NCBI RefSeq assembly: GCF_036763085.1
Contig: NZ_JBAIYU010000010.1
Span: 310,001-374,000, forward strand
DNA length: 64,000 nucleotides
Source: JBAIYU01 sp036763085
Lineage (GTDB): Bacteria > Bacillota > Negativicutes > DSM-1736 > Dendrosporobacteraceae
Direction of reading: 5' to 3'
The notes beneath the pieces are model-generated. The model saw nothing but the letters and a program-made list of their open reading frames with translations, ran no database searches and had not been told where the DNA came from. Positions 8,989 through 16,733 of this stretch are shown one piece after another; the first letter of the stretch is position 1, and each line of letters opens with the position of its first letter. Made by a program: the position numbers and the translations under genes.

Positions 8989-9019
8989 AAAAAAAGGCAG
9001 CTCATTGAGCTGCCTTTTT
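8989..9019 (-). terminator. intrinsic terminator of mdh
   Basis: AAAAAGGCAGCTC pairs with GAGCTGCCTTTTT around ATT; T-runs flank both sides so it may act in both directions. It begins about 22 bp after the mdh stop. Confidence 0.9.
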
Positions 9020-9040
9020 GTCGTCAGAGTTATTCTCTGA

Positions 9041-9979
9041 TTAAACCAATTTCATGTCCGCTAATACTTGGTTCATGCTGCGTACTGCATCAGCGCTTTT
9101 GCTGAACAGAGCTTTTTCTTCATCGTTAAGATTGAACTCAACGATTTTTTCTACGCCGTTTTTACCAATTACTGCAGGAACACCGATGCAGATATCGCTT
9201 TGGCCATATTCACCATCAAGGTAGATAGAGGAAGCGATAACTTTCTTCTCATCGCGAACGATTGCTTCAACTACCATAGCGCCAGCAGCACCAGGAGCAT
9301 ACCAAGCGGAAGTTCCAAGAAGCTTAGTCAAAGTAGCTCCGCCAACCATTGTGTCAGCAACTACTTTTTGAAGAGTTTCTGCATCAAGAAGCTCAGATAC
9401 AGGAACACCATTGTAAGTAGCAAAACGTGCAAGAGGAATCATAGTAGTGTCGCCGTGACCACCGATTACGATACCTTGAACGTCTGTAGGAGTGCAGCCA
9501 AGAGCTTGGCTCAAATAGTATTTGAAACGGTTGCTGTCAAGTAAGCCGCCCATACCGATAATACGGTTTTTAGGAACGCCGCTTGCTTTAAGAGCAAGAT
9601 ATGTCATAGTATCCATTGGGTTGGAGATAATTACAAAAATAGCATCTGGGGAGTACTTAAGAATGCTGTCAACAACACTCTTAACAATACCAGCATTTGT
9701 ACCGATAAGATCTTCACGAGTCATGCCAGGCTTACGAGGAAGGCCTGAAGTAACTACAACTACGGCTGAACCAGCAGTTTTGCTATAATCGTTTGTGCTA
9801 CCGATAATAGTTGAGTCAAAATTAAGCATGTTAGAAGTTTGCATCATGTCCATTGCTTTACCTTCTGCAACACCTTCTTTGATATCCAGAAGTACAACTT
9901 CGCTTGCGATTTCTCTTTGTGCAAGCACATTAGCACAAGTTGCGCCTACATTACCAGCTCCAACAACAGTAACTTTCAT
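9041..9979 (-). CDS. mdh: malate dehydrogenase (NAD-dependent, LDH-like type)
   Basis: 312 residues. It shows the Rossmann motif VGAGNVGATCA, the substrate loop GLPRKPGMTREDL whose arginines favour malate over lactate, VISNPMDTMTYLA, and the catalytic His in IGGHGDTTMIP. It interconverts malate and oxaloacetate in the (possibly incomplete) citric-acid cycle or in propionate/succinate formation. AAAGGAGG precedes the ATG. The gene is monocistronic, with its own terminator and a promoter about 180 bp upstream. Confidence 0.96.
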   Translation of the reverse strand: MKVTVVGAGNVGATCANVLAQREIASEVVLLDIKEGVAEGKAMDMMQTSNMLNFDSTIIGSTNDYSKTAGSAVVVVTSGLPRKPGMTREDLIGTNAGIVKSVVDSILKYSPDAIFVIISNPMDTMTYLALKASGVPKNRIIGMGGLLDSNRFKYYLSQALGCTPTDVQGIVIGGHGDTTMIPLARFATYNGVPVSELLDAETLQKVVADTMVGGATLTKLLGTSAWYAPGAAGAMVVEAIVRDEKKVIASSIYLDGEYGQSDICIGVPAVIGKNGVEKIVEFNLNDEEKALFSKSADAVRSMNQVLADMKLV

Positions 9980-10164
9980 GTGATAATACCCTCCTTTTAT
10001 TAAAGAGATACCTGCTTGGCAATTTCATGCAAAAAAAAATCAAGTCGGCATCTTCTTATTAACCTGAACTACTTACCTATTCTACCCATGGTCAGTAATT
10101 TAGTAAAAATTACTTTGAAAATCATTGCTAAATAATGAATTTTGCAACAAAATTCCCAATTAAT

Positions 10165-10193
10165 ACTATATCAAATAGTTTACTAAAAATCAA
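10165..10193 (-). promoter_or_regulatory. predicted sigma-A promoter of mdh
   Basis: TTGATT (10188-10193) and TATAGT (10165-10170) are separated by 17 bp on the minus strand. Transcription from here would give a 5' leader of about 180 nt before mdh. Confidence 0.55.
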
Positions 10194-10207
10194 TAACAAA
10201 GTACCTT

Positions 10208-11554
10208 TTAACTTACTGCCGCTCTTTTAAGCCGTTTCATCTCGGCGAATAAAAAAGTGCCTGTTAAAATAGCTGAGATTAGATCGGCAGTCGGCCCTGC
10301 AGCCCATACCCCATTTAGTCCAAAGAACTTTGGCAGGATTACTATTAAAGGTATCAGCATAATAACCTGTCTGGACATACTCAGAAAAGTGGCCATGCCA
10401 GCTTTACCCACAGCCTGAAAGTAGCTTGCGCCAACAACTTGAAAACCAACTAACGGCAGCATGAGTAGTACAATTCTTATTGCATAAGATCCCAAGCTAA
10501 TTAGATCAGGGTTGTTATTAAAAAGCCTTACAATATAAACATCAAGTATCTGTACAGCAATAAAGCCCAGCACGGATAATGCAGTTCCCGCGAATACCGC
10601 CTTTTTAACTGCTTCGATAACTCTATCATAATTTTGAGCACCATAATTATACCCAATTATTGGTTGTGCACCCTGTGTAATTCCAAATATCGGCATTAAT
10701 ATCATCATTGCAACTCTTGCAACTATACCATAAGCGGCCACGGCTAGAGCACCGCCATAATTGATAAGGCTGATATTAAAGAGCAATGTAACTACGCTTG
10801 CTGCGATCTGCATTAGAAAAGGTGATATCCCTATCTTAAATATTTGTCCTATAATTCTCCAGTCTAAGCGAAGATTCTCAGACCTTATTTTCAGGACGCT
10901 CTTGCTGCCCATAAAGTAGGCTATAACCCAAATAGCCGATACTGTTTGAGCAATGACAGTTGCAAGCGCTGATCCTTTAATACCCATCCCCAGCCACATT
11001 ATGAAAATCGGGTTAAGAATTGTATTTATTACAGCTGATATAAGCATGGTATACATAGCAATACTCGGATTTCCTTCCGAACGAATAACATTGTTGAGAC
11101 CAAAGCCTACGTACATCGCTAAACTGCCCAGTAAGATAACTTGCGTAAATTCCCTTGCATATACTAATACATCGCCGCCGGCCCCAAGCATTAGCAAGAT
11201 CGGGTCCAAAAACAACACAAATATTGCTGTAAAAGTAACTGCCATAATAATTAACATAGCTAATGCATTACCGAGTATTTTCTCAGCTCCAGCCTGATTC
11301 CGTTCTCCCATCCTGATTGATACTAATGAAGCTGCCCCTATGCCTACAAGCATACCGAAGGCCATCATAACAAGCATAATCGGATAAGCGATCGTGACAG
11401 CTGTAAGTCCGACTTCTCCAACATAGTTGCCCACGAATATGCTGTCAACTATATTATATAACCCATTTACCATCATCCCGACAATTGCCGGTACTGAGAA
11501 ATCCCATAAAAGCTTACCGACAGGTTCCTTACCTAACGCTTCTGATCTACTCAT
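10208..11554 (-). CDS. MATE family multidrug efflux transporter
   Basis: 448 residues with about twelve membrane helices in two similar halves; MMVNGLYNIVDSIFVGNYVG and GITQGAQPIIGYNYGAQNYDR are characteristic MATE motifs. Such proteins export cationic compounds in exchange for Na+ or H+. GGAGGATTT precedes the ATG. It stands alone, with no local regulator gene. The substrate is not predictable. Confidence 0.93.
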   Translation of the reverse strand: MSRSEALGKEPVGKLLWDFSVPAIVGMMVNGLYNIVDSIFVGNYVGEVGLTAVTIAYPIMLVMMAFGMLVGIGAASLVSIRMGERNQAGAEKILGNALAMLIIMAVTFTAIFVLFLDPILLMLGAGGDVLVYAREFTQVILLGSLAMYVGFGLNNVIRSEGNPSIAMYTMLISAVINTILNPIFIMWLGMGIKGSALATVIAQTVSAIWVIAYFMGSKSVLKIRSENLRLDWRIIGQIFKIGISPFLMQIAASVVTLLFNISLINYGGALAVAAYGIVARVAMMILMPIFGITQGAQPIIGYNYGAQNYDRVIEAVKKAVFAGTALSVLGFIAVQILDVYIVRLFNNNPDLISLGSYAIRIVLLMLPLVGFQVVGASYFQAVGKAGMATFLSMSRQVIMLIPLIVILPKFFGLNGVWAAGPTADLISAILTGTFLFAEMKRLKRAAVS

Positions 11555-11654
11555 AAATCCTCCGTTAAGTAAAATATCGTACTAAAATCATTATCTCCAC
11601 TAGTTTCGTTTCCATGCGACATCATGGCATAGTAAATCTCGGTAAAAATTAATG

Positions 11655-11776
11655 TTAACCACAGAGTACGCAGAGGACACAGAGGGAACGCTGAGTTTTT
11701 TATTATTTTTCATGCGTGATATTATCACGCAAATAATCCCCCGTATCCCTCTGCGAACTCTGTGTACTCTGTGGTT
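11655..11776. repeat. dispersed palindromic repeat, family 1, copy 3
   Basis: Arms GTTAACCACAGAGTACGCAG and GTGTACTCTGTGGTT. The tip GCGTGAT-ATT-ATCACGC (11714-11730) differs from other copies by a paired T-A for C-G exchange. It lies between the divergent MATE and DUF3231 genes. Confidence 0.9.
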
Positions 11777-11891
11777 CAAAAAAATCGTCGCTTATTATTT
11801 TTTACACTTATTTAGCATGCATCAAATGACTGTCAATTACAAATCATAATTAATGATTCGTTAGCATATTTAAAAAAAGGGAGGCTTGCCT

Positions 11892-12431
11892 ATGTCTATT
11901 GTTGATAAAGTAAATGCCGAAACACGTATGGTTTTCAACAGATTCTTTGACAAAGAGCCCCTGAACTACCTTGAAGCAGCTGGTCTTTATGGTGTAATTG
12001 CCCAAGGTCGCTGCAACATAGCTGCTTTAGAAGTTATGTACAATCATGCAACAGACAGCAACCTGAAAGAACTGGTTAGAGAAGCTATTGACCGCCACAC
12101 TAAAAACATCATCAGCCAGTCAGAAGACTTTCTGCAAGATAGCGGCGGGCATCTGCCTTCGCTAGCATTCAGACAGCGTACACTTCATAAAACAGATCTT
12201 AATATCCCTGAAGACGCACGCTTATCAGACGCTGAAATTGCTATTGCTATCGGTAACATGGCTAAAGCTTCACAAATGGCTCTTCTAACTGCTCTGCATC
12301 AATCCTATCAATTAGAAGTTGCTTTAATGTATCGTGAAATGCTAGATGCTGGTTTAGATTGGGATTACCGCCTACTCCAGCTAATGCTAAAACGCGGCTG
12401 GCTGCCACACCTTCACAAAATCGAACACTAA
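11892..12431 (+). CDS. DUF3231-like protein (helical, spore-coat-associated family)
   Basis: A 179-residue, mostly helical plus-strand protein. Features resembling DUF3231 are NYLEAAGLYGVIAQGRCNIAALEVMYNHA, a His-rich DRHTKN segment and the C-terminal GLDWDYRLLQLMLKRGWLP. Members occur in spore-formers and are thought to be ferritin-like bundles related to CotF-type coat proteins; no catalytic role is established. GGGAGG lies 7 bp before the ATG at 11892; a TTG two codons upstream is less well placed. It is flanked by repeats and has its own terminator. Confidence 0.65.
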   Translation: MSIVDKVNAETRMVFNRFFDKEPLNYLEAAGLYGVIAQGRCNIAALEVMYNHATDSNLKELVREAIDRHTKNIISQSEDFLQDSGGHLPSLAFRQRTLHKTDLNIPEDARLSDAEIAIAIGNMAKASQMALLTALHQSYQLEVALMYREMLDAGLDWDYRLLQLMLKRGWLPHLHKIEH

Positions 12432-12438
12432 GATGCCA

Positions 12439-12469
12439 AAAACCTCCGGATTTAATCCGGAGGTTTTCA
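12439..12469 (+). terminator. intrinsic terminator of the DUF3231 gene
   Basis: AAAACCTCCGGA pairs perfectly with TCCGGAGGTTTT around TTTAA, 7 bp after the stop. It is symmetric enough to act in both directions. Confidence 0.9.
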
Positions 12470-12480
12470 TATTACGATTG

Positions 12481-12517
12481 AACCACAGAGTACGCGACCT
12501 TTGCGCCTTTGCGGTTA
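12481..12517. repeat. dispersed palindromic repeat, family 1, copy 4 (minimal hybrid)
   Basis: A 37-bp remnant joins the left arm of the GCAGAG type (AACCACAGAGTACGCG) directly to the right arm of the AAAG type (CCTTTGCGCCTTTGCGGTT), without a centre. It starts 11 bp after a terminator and 13 bp before the rubredoxin stop. Confidence 0.8.
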
Positions 12518-12529
12518 AAAACGTTATTT

Positions 12530-12688
12530 CTATGCCTTTTCGAATTGATCCTTGCCTACTCCACATACTGGGCAAACCCAATCTTCAGGAATATCAGCAA
12601 ATTTAGTGCCTGCTGCAATACCGCTGTCTGGATCACCAACTGCTTCGTCATATTCGTATCCACAAACTGTACATACCCATTTTTCCAT
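12530..12688 (-). CDS. rubredoxin
   Basis: A 52-residue frame on the minus strand begins MEKWVCTVCGYEYDEAVGD and ends VCPVCGVGKDQFEKA. The two C-x2-C-G knuckles (VCTVCGY and VCPVCGV) bind one iron. The central segment GTKFADIPEDW is canonical. Length is exactly that of the family. AAGGAGTG precedes the ATG. Rubredoxin carries single electrons, typically to oxygen- and peroxide-reducing enzymes in anaerobes; no partner gene is adjacent. It is monocistronic in appearance. Confidence 0.96.
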   Translation of the reverse strand: MEKWVCTVCGYEYDEAVGDPDSGIAAGTKFADIPEDWVCPVCGVGKDQFEKA

Positions 12689-12779
12689 GATATTCACTCC
12701 TTGACTGTTTTATTTATTATTTTACCATCAGGAAGAACTATTATTCAATATAAATTTTCCATTTTACCAATTTGGAAAA

Positions 12780-13538
12780 TTACCAGCCGCGATTGGAACC
12801 GCCGCCTCCACCGGAACCACCGCCAAAGCCGCCTCGCCCCCCGCCGCCTCCGCCGCCGCGGAATCGCAGGATAGATAGCAAAAACCAAGTGATACTTCCA
12901 CCAAGAAATACCCAGTCGATTATAAATAGCAGCAGGGCGCCGGCCATAATAATCAGTTTGAGCCACCATGGCAGGGTATCCCACCCCGATTCCGGAGCAG
13001 TCTGCTGTACAGTTGGTCTTGCATCTGTTTTTAACTCAATATTATATTCTTTAGCAACTACACCTGTTAAAGCTAAATAGCCGTTCAATATCCCCTTATC
13101 ATAATCACCTTGTCTGAAATATGGCAGCATATATTGGTCTTGAATTTGCCCGGTCTTTGCATCAGGGAGTGCACCTTCAAGACCATAGCCAACTTCGATA
13201 CGTGATTTACGATCACCAGTGGCAACGAGCATTAACACCCCGTTATTTAGTGTCTTGTCACCAATTCCCCATTGCCTAAGGACTGTCAACGCATATTCCT
13301 CTGGCGGCGTATCGCCAAGCGAATTGATAGTAACAACAACCACTTGCGCTTTAGTCTTTACGGCTAACTTACTGCCTAAATCATTAATGCGCTTTTTGGT
13401 ATCTGCTGATAAAACTCCTGCATAATCCTGAACATAAATGCTGTTAGTAGGCGCAGCAGGGATATTAGGAGCTGCCCAAGCTGTCGCTCCAACAGCTAAA
13501 TATGCGATAACTAAAAGCCAGGCCAGCCATTTTTTCAT
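12780..13538 (-). CDS. TPM-domain membrane protein (YgcG-like) with glycine-rich tail
   Basis: 252 residues. A signal peptide (1-22, ending ATAWA) is followed by a TPM domain: YVQDYAGVLSADTKKRIND, VVVVTINSLGD, RQWGIGDKTLNNGVLMLVA and IEVGYGLEGALPD. A membrane helix lies at about 200-222 and the C-terminus (228-252) is almost pure Gly/Ser with Arg. This architecture is usual for YgcG proteins, which face outward and are often paired with LemA, as here. The biochemical role is poorly known. CGAGGTGG precedes the ATG. Confidence 0.9.
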   Translation of the reverse strand: MKKWLAWLLVIAYLAVGATAWAAPNIPAAPTNSIYVQDYAGVLSADTKKRINDLGSKLAVKTKAQVVVVTINSLGDTPPEEYALTVLRQWGIGDKTLNNGVLMLVATGDRKSRIEVGYGLEGALPDAKTGQIQDQYMLPYFRQGDYDKGILNGYLALTGVVAKEYNIELKTDARPTVQQTAPESGWDTLPWWLKLIIMAGALLLFIIDWVFLGGSITWFLLSILRFRGGGGGGGRGGFGGGSGGGGGSNRGW

Positions 13539-13580
13539 ATAAAGCCACCTCGCGTGCTTTAATCCTCTAGCTAATCAGCT

Positions 13581-13601
13581 AACCGCAGAGTTTCTGTGGT
13601 T
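13581..13601. repeat. minimal family 1 hairpin, copy 5
   Basis: AACCGCAGA-GTT-TCTGTGGTT is only the outer tip of the family 1 palindrome, 21 bp long, placed 5 bp after the lemA stop, between lemA and the TPM gene. It may weakly attenuate the operon or be a deletion product. Confidence 0.7.
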
Positions 13602-13606
13602 AATTA

Positions 13607-14158
13607 TTAAAACTGAACTTTTGGGGTTTGCTTTGCACCCTCTTCGGCTTTAAAGTACTCTTTTGCACTGAAACCTAGCATTCCCGCATAAATACTTGAA
13701 GGAAACGAACGAATTTTCGTGTTATAAACCTGAACAGAATCATTATAGTCTTTTCTTGCTACCGCCAGTCTGTTTTCGGTGCCCGCAAGTTCATCCTGCA
13801 AAGCTCGGAAATTCTGATCAGCTTTTAAGTTAGGATAGTTTTCAACAACTACCAGCAGCCTGCTCAGCGCACCGCTCAGCTCGGAATTGGCTTCGGCTTT
13901 AGCTGCTGGTCCTTGTGCACCAGCCAATTTCGCTCGGGCGTCAGCTACTGATTGGATAGCAGTCTGTTCATGAGCAGCATATCCTTTTACTGTTGCTACA
14001 AGATTTGGGATTAAATCAGCCCTTCTCTGCAGCTGATTTTCAACTTGAGCCCATTTGCCATTAATACCTTCGTTTAGCGTAATCAAGCTGTTATACCCGC
14101 TAATACCCATAATAGCTATTAGAGCAACTATAACACCTGCAATAATCAAACCTCTCAA
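13607..14158 (-). CDS. lemA: LemA family protein
   Basis: 183 residues: an N-terminal membrane helix (about 3-22) followed by the LemA helical domain with the signature NGKWAQVENQLQRRADLIPNLVATVKGYAAHE and FRALQDELAGTENRLAVARKDYND. The start is a TTG with GGAGGTG well placed upstream. LemA proteins have the N-terminus outside and a cytoplasmic coiled domain and are often encoded with TPM proteins, as here (68 bp apart). Molecular function is unclear. Confidence 0.93.
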   Translation of the reverse strand: MRGLIIAGVIVALIAIMGISGYNSLITLNEGINGKWAQVENQLQRRADLIPNLVATVKGYAAHEQTAIQSVADARAKLAGAQGPAAKAEANSELSGALSRLLVVVENYPNLKADQNFRALQDELAGTENRLAVARKDYNDSVQVYNTKIRSFPSSIYAGMLGFSAKEYFKAEEGAKQTPKVQF

Positions 14159-14281
14159 TTAAGACACCTCCGCTTAGTAGTTCTAGATATATTATACCAT
14201 TTTTAATCATTTTTTGCTTAAAGACGTAACACATTTTAGAACTAACCCTATTCAGTTCGTAATTACTAGCCTAGTATGTCT

Positions 14282-16516
14282 CTATTTGGATATTTTAAAT
14301 CTTAAAGTAAAGGTTGTTCCTGCTGAGCTTGTCTTACAATCTAATTTAGCACCATGACGGTTGGCAATACCGTAGCAGACAGCCAACCCTAGTCCTGTAC
14401 CACTCTCCTTTGTTGTCTGAAAAGGAGTTCCGATTTTGGCTAATATCTCTTCAGGAATACCTTTTCCTGTATCGCTTATCTCCAGTATCACTTCTTCATC
14501 TGTAGAATATGATCTTATTGTTACTATACCAGGTGAATCCATAGCCTCCATAGCGTTACGGGTCAAGTTTAAAATAACTTGGCGTATTTCCTTGCTATCA
14601 ATTAATATACATGGAGTTTGAATTGTGTTTGTCTGCAGTGTATGACCATGATGCAAAGCATCGGCATGTATCAGTGGATATAAAGCATTGACAGCATCAT
14701 CCAGATAACCTGGCTGTAAATCAGTCTTCTTGTCTTTAGCAAGATACAAAAATTCGCTTATAATTGAATTTCCGCGATCAATCTCTTCAATCATTGTCGC
14801 AATTTGCTCTTTATATAATTCAAACTTTTGATTTCGCTGGAATAATTGCAAGTAACCACGAACTGTCGTCATAGGATTGCGCACTTCATGACCAATGCTG
14901 GCAGCCATTTCGCCGATTAAATTCAGGCTTTCGAGCCGGGCTAACTCATTATCAAGCTTTTTCTTATCAGTTATATCGGTTATGACTACAATTAGGCAAT
15001 TTTTTCCATTAAACTCATCTTCTTCACAGGATAGTAAGCCATCTCGGATTTCACCATTTGATAGGAAGTGCATTTCAAAATTAGAAACCTTGCCCTGCTG
15101 CTCCCTTATACTTCTGGCATAAGCGTATTCATTTAAGTCAGCCCAAAGGTTAAACTCTTCAAAATTCCTCCCAATAACATCCTCGCGCTTTACTTGAGCA
15201 GCCCTAAGAAACGCATCATTTACCTCAATATAGGTATGGTCTTCCAAGGATAGTAGTATTATTATGTTAGGATTTAGATTGATAGCCTTAGTCAACTTAC
15301 TTACTAACGTCTGCAGCTCATCCGCCATATTATTGAAAGAAGACGATAACCTTCCAATTTCGTCATTTCGGCTAATTATTGCACGATGTGAGAAATCCCC
15401 TTTTCGGAACTTCTCTGTTGCCTCTATTAAAGAGTAAAGTGGCTTTAGCAGTCCGTCTAGTCTTTGGGCACCCAATGCTATAGCTAGTGAGAGCAGTAGA
15501 ATTGAAATTATTGCAGTATATCGAAAGGTCGTTTCAAGTATCACCGTAAACAAGCTTTCAGGAGTAGCTGAAATGATAACCCATTCTAACCCTTCCCTAG
15601 TAAAATCCGTAAGTTTTACCCGAATACGATCATTATCTGTTTCGAAGATGTATTGATTTTTATTATCTTCTTTGTATATTTGATATGCATTTGTAATATA
15701 TGGTATTCCAAGCTGGTCAATACTAATTCTCTCGACCTTATTATCCAATAGTGTGAAATTGGGCTTTCTGAGGGAGTTCGCAACTAGCAGGCCTGATTCT
15801 TTTTCAACAATAAAGGCAGTAACGCTCTTATTAGCTACAACATTACTTAAATAATCGTTTATATTTGAAAGAATGAAGTTTGTTCCTAAAACCCCGTTTA
15901 ATATACCCTCGTTATTATAGACGGGGCAAGAAACGGAAATAGCTAAATCCTTAATTGCGAAGTGTTGATAAATTGGTGAAATTACTGGTTTTCCTTTGTT
16001 CACTGCAAGTTTATACCATTCCCTAGTTCTCGGGTCATACATGCCAAAATCCGCAAAAACCTCTCCCTCAGCAGAATGGTTTTTGATGGTGTAGCAATAG
16101 AGGTTACCCTTTGTTTGGATGTCACTTCGTATTATTTCTATGTCATCTTCCGTATTACGCCTCGCACCATATAAATCTCCACTGGCAGTACCATAAGCAA
16201 AACTATATACTTGATTTGGAGTTTCTCGCAAAGTACTCACAAAGAACGCATTTCGCTGTTTTTCATCCTCAATATTTATAATCCCATGCTCGAGCATTCT
16301 ATGATTACTCCTATTAATAGCTAAAGGTATAGCAACTAATGCCCCAATTTCGGTTACTATATCTTTTGTTATATCATTTTCCATATGAATAATTAAGCTA
16401 TTAACTGACTTGTGCCAACTTGAAAACATTATAAAGCCCAAAACGACTAATGATAAAAAAAAGGTCATTATAAATGCAAAAACAATTGTATTCTTCAGTG
16501 AGGTTCTTTGATTCAT
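14282..16516 (-). CDS. membrane sensor histidine kinase (Cache-HAMP-PAS-HisKA-HATPase), orphan
   Basis: About 744 residues. Two membrane helices flank a Cache-type sensor region (VYSFAYGTASGDLYGARR, YDPRTREWYKLA). Then come HAMP (LKPLYSLIEATEKFRKGDF), PAS (NLNPNIIILLSLEDHTYIEVN), the H-box SIGHEVRNPMTTVRGYL, the N-box LNLTRNAMEAM and the G-boxes DTGKGIP and GTGLGLAV. The H-box resembles Bacillus sporulation kinases (KinA-E), and no response regulator is adjacent, so input to a Spo0-type phosphorelay is a reasonable inference. AAGGGGACTCAT before the ATG at 16516 decides the start over an upstream in-frame candidate at 16600. Confidence 0.9.
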   Translation of the reverse strand: MNQRTSLKNTIVFAFIMTFFLSLVVLGFIMFSSWHKSVNSLIIHMENDITKDIVTEIGALVAIPLAINRSNHRMLEHGIINIEDEKQRNAFFVSTLRETPNQVYSFAYGTASGDLYGARRNTEDDIEIIRSDIQTKGNLYCYTIKNHSAEGEVFADFGMYDPRTREWYKLAVNKGKPVISPIYQHFAIKDLAISVSCPVYNNEGILNGVLGTNFILSNINDYLSNVVANKSVTAFIVEKESGLLVANSLRKPNFTLLDNKVERISIDQLGIPYITNAYQIYKEDNKNQYIFETDNDRIRVKLTDFTREGLEWVIISATPESLFTVILETTFRYTAIISILLLSLAIALGAQRLDGLLKPLYSLIEATEKFRKGDFSHRAIISRNDEIGRLSSSFNNMADELQTLVSKLTKAINLNPNIIILLSLEDHTYIEVNDAFLRAAQVKREDVIGRNFEEFNLWADLNEYAYARSIREQQGKVSNFEMHFLSNGEIRDGLLSCEEDEFNGKNCLIVVITDITDKKKLDNELARLESLNLIGEMAASIGHEVRNPMTTVRGYLQLFQRNQKFELYKEQIATMIEEIDRGNSIISEFLYLAKDKKTDLQPGYLDDAVNALYPLIHADALHHGHTLQTNTIQTPCILIDSKEIRQVILNLTRNAMEAMDSPGIVTIRSYSTDEEVILEISDTGKGIPEEILAKIGTPFQTTKESGTGLGLAVCYGIANRHGAKLDCKTSSAGTTFTLRFKISK

Positions 16517-16671
16517 ATGAGTCCCCTTAATGTATATATTTCGGGCATACATTACTTCGTTTTTTTCGATTGAATTAGAACTAATCACTTTCAAAACCAT
16601 CTATAATTGCTAATTTCGTTCCAAATATGGAACATCCTTCCATGATATGACCTAATAACAGAATTTTCGGC

Positions 16672-16700
16672 GAAAAAAAACAGCCCCACAATTGGAGCTG
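16672..16700 (-). terminator. intrinsic terminator of uvrC
   Basis: On the minus strand CAGCTCCAATTGTGGGGCTG forms an imperfect hairpin followed by TTTTTTTTCG, about 34 bp after the uvrC stop. Confidence 0.8.
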
Positions 16701-16733
16701 CCAGCATTAGAGTTATATATGCCTATAATTTAC

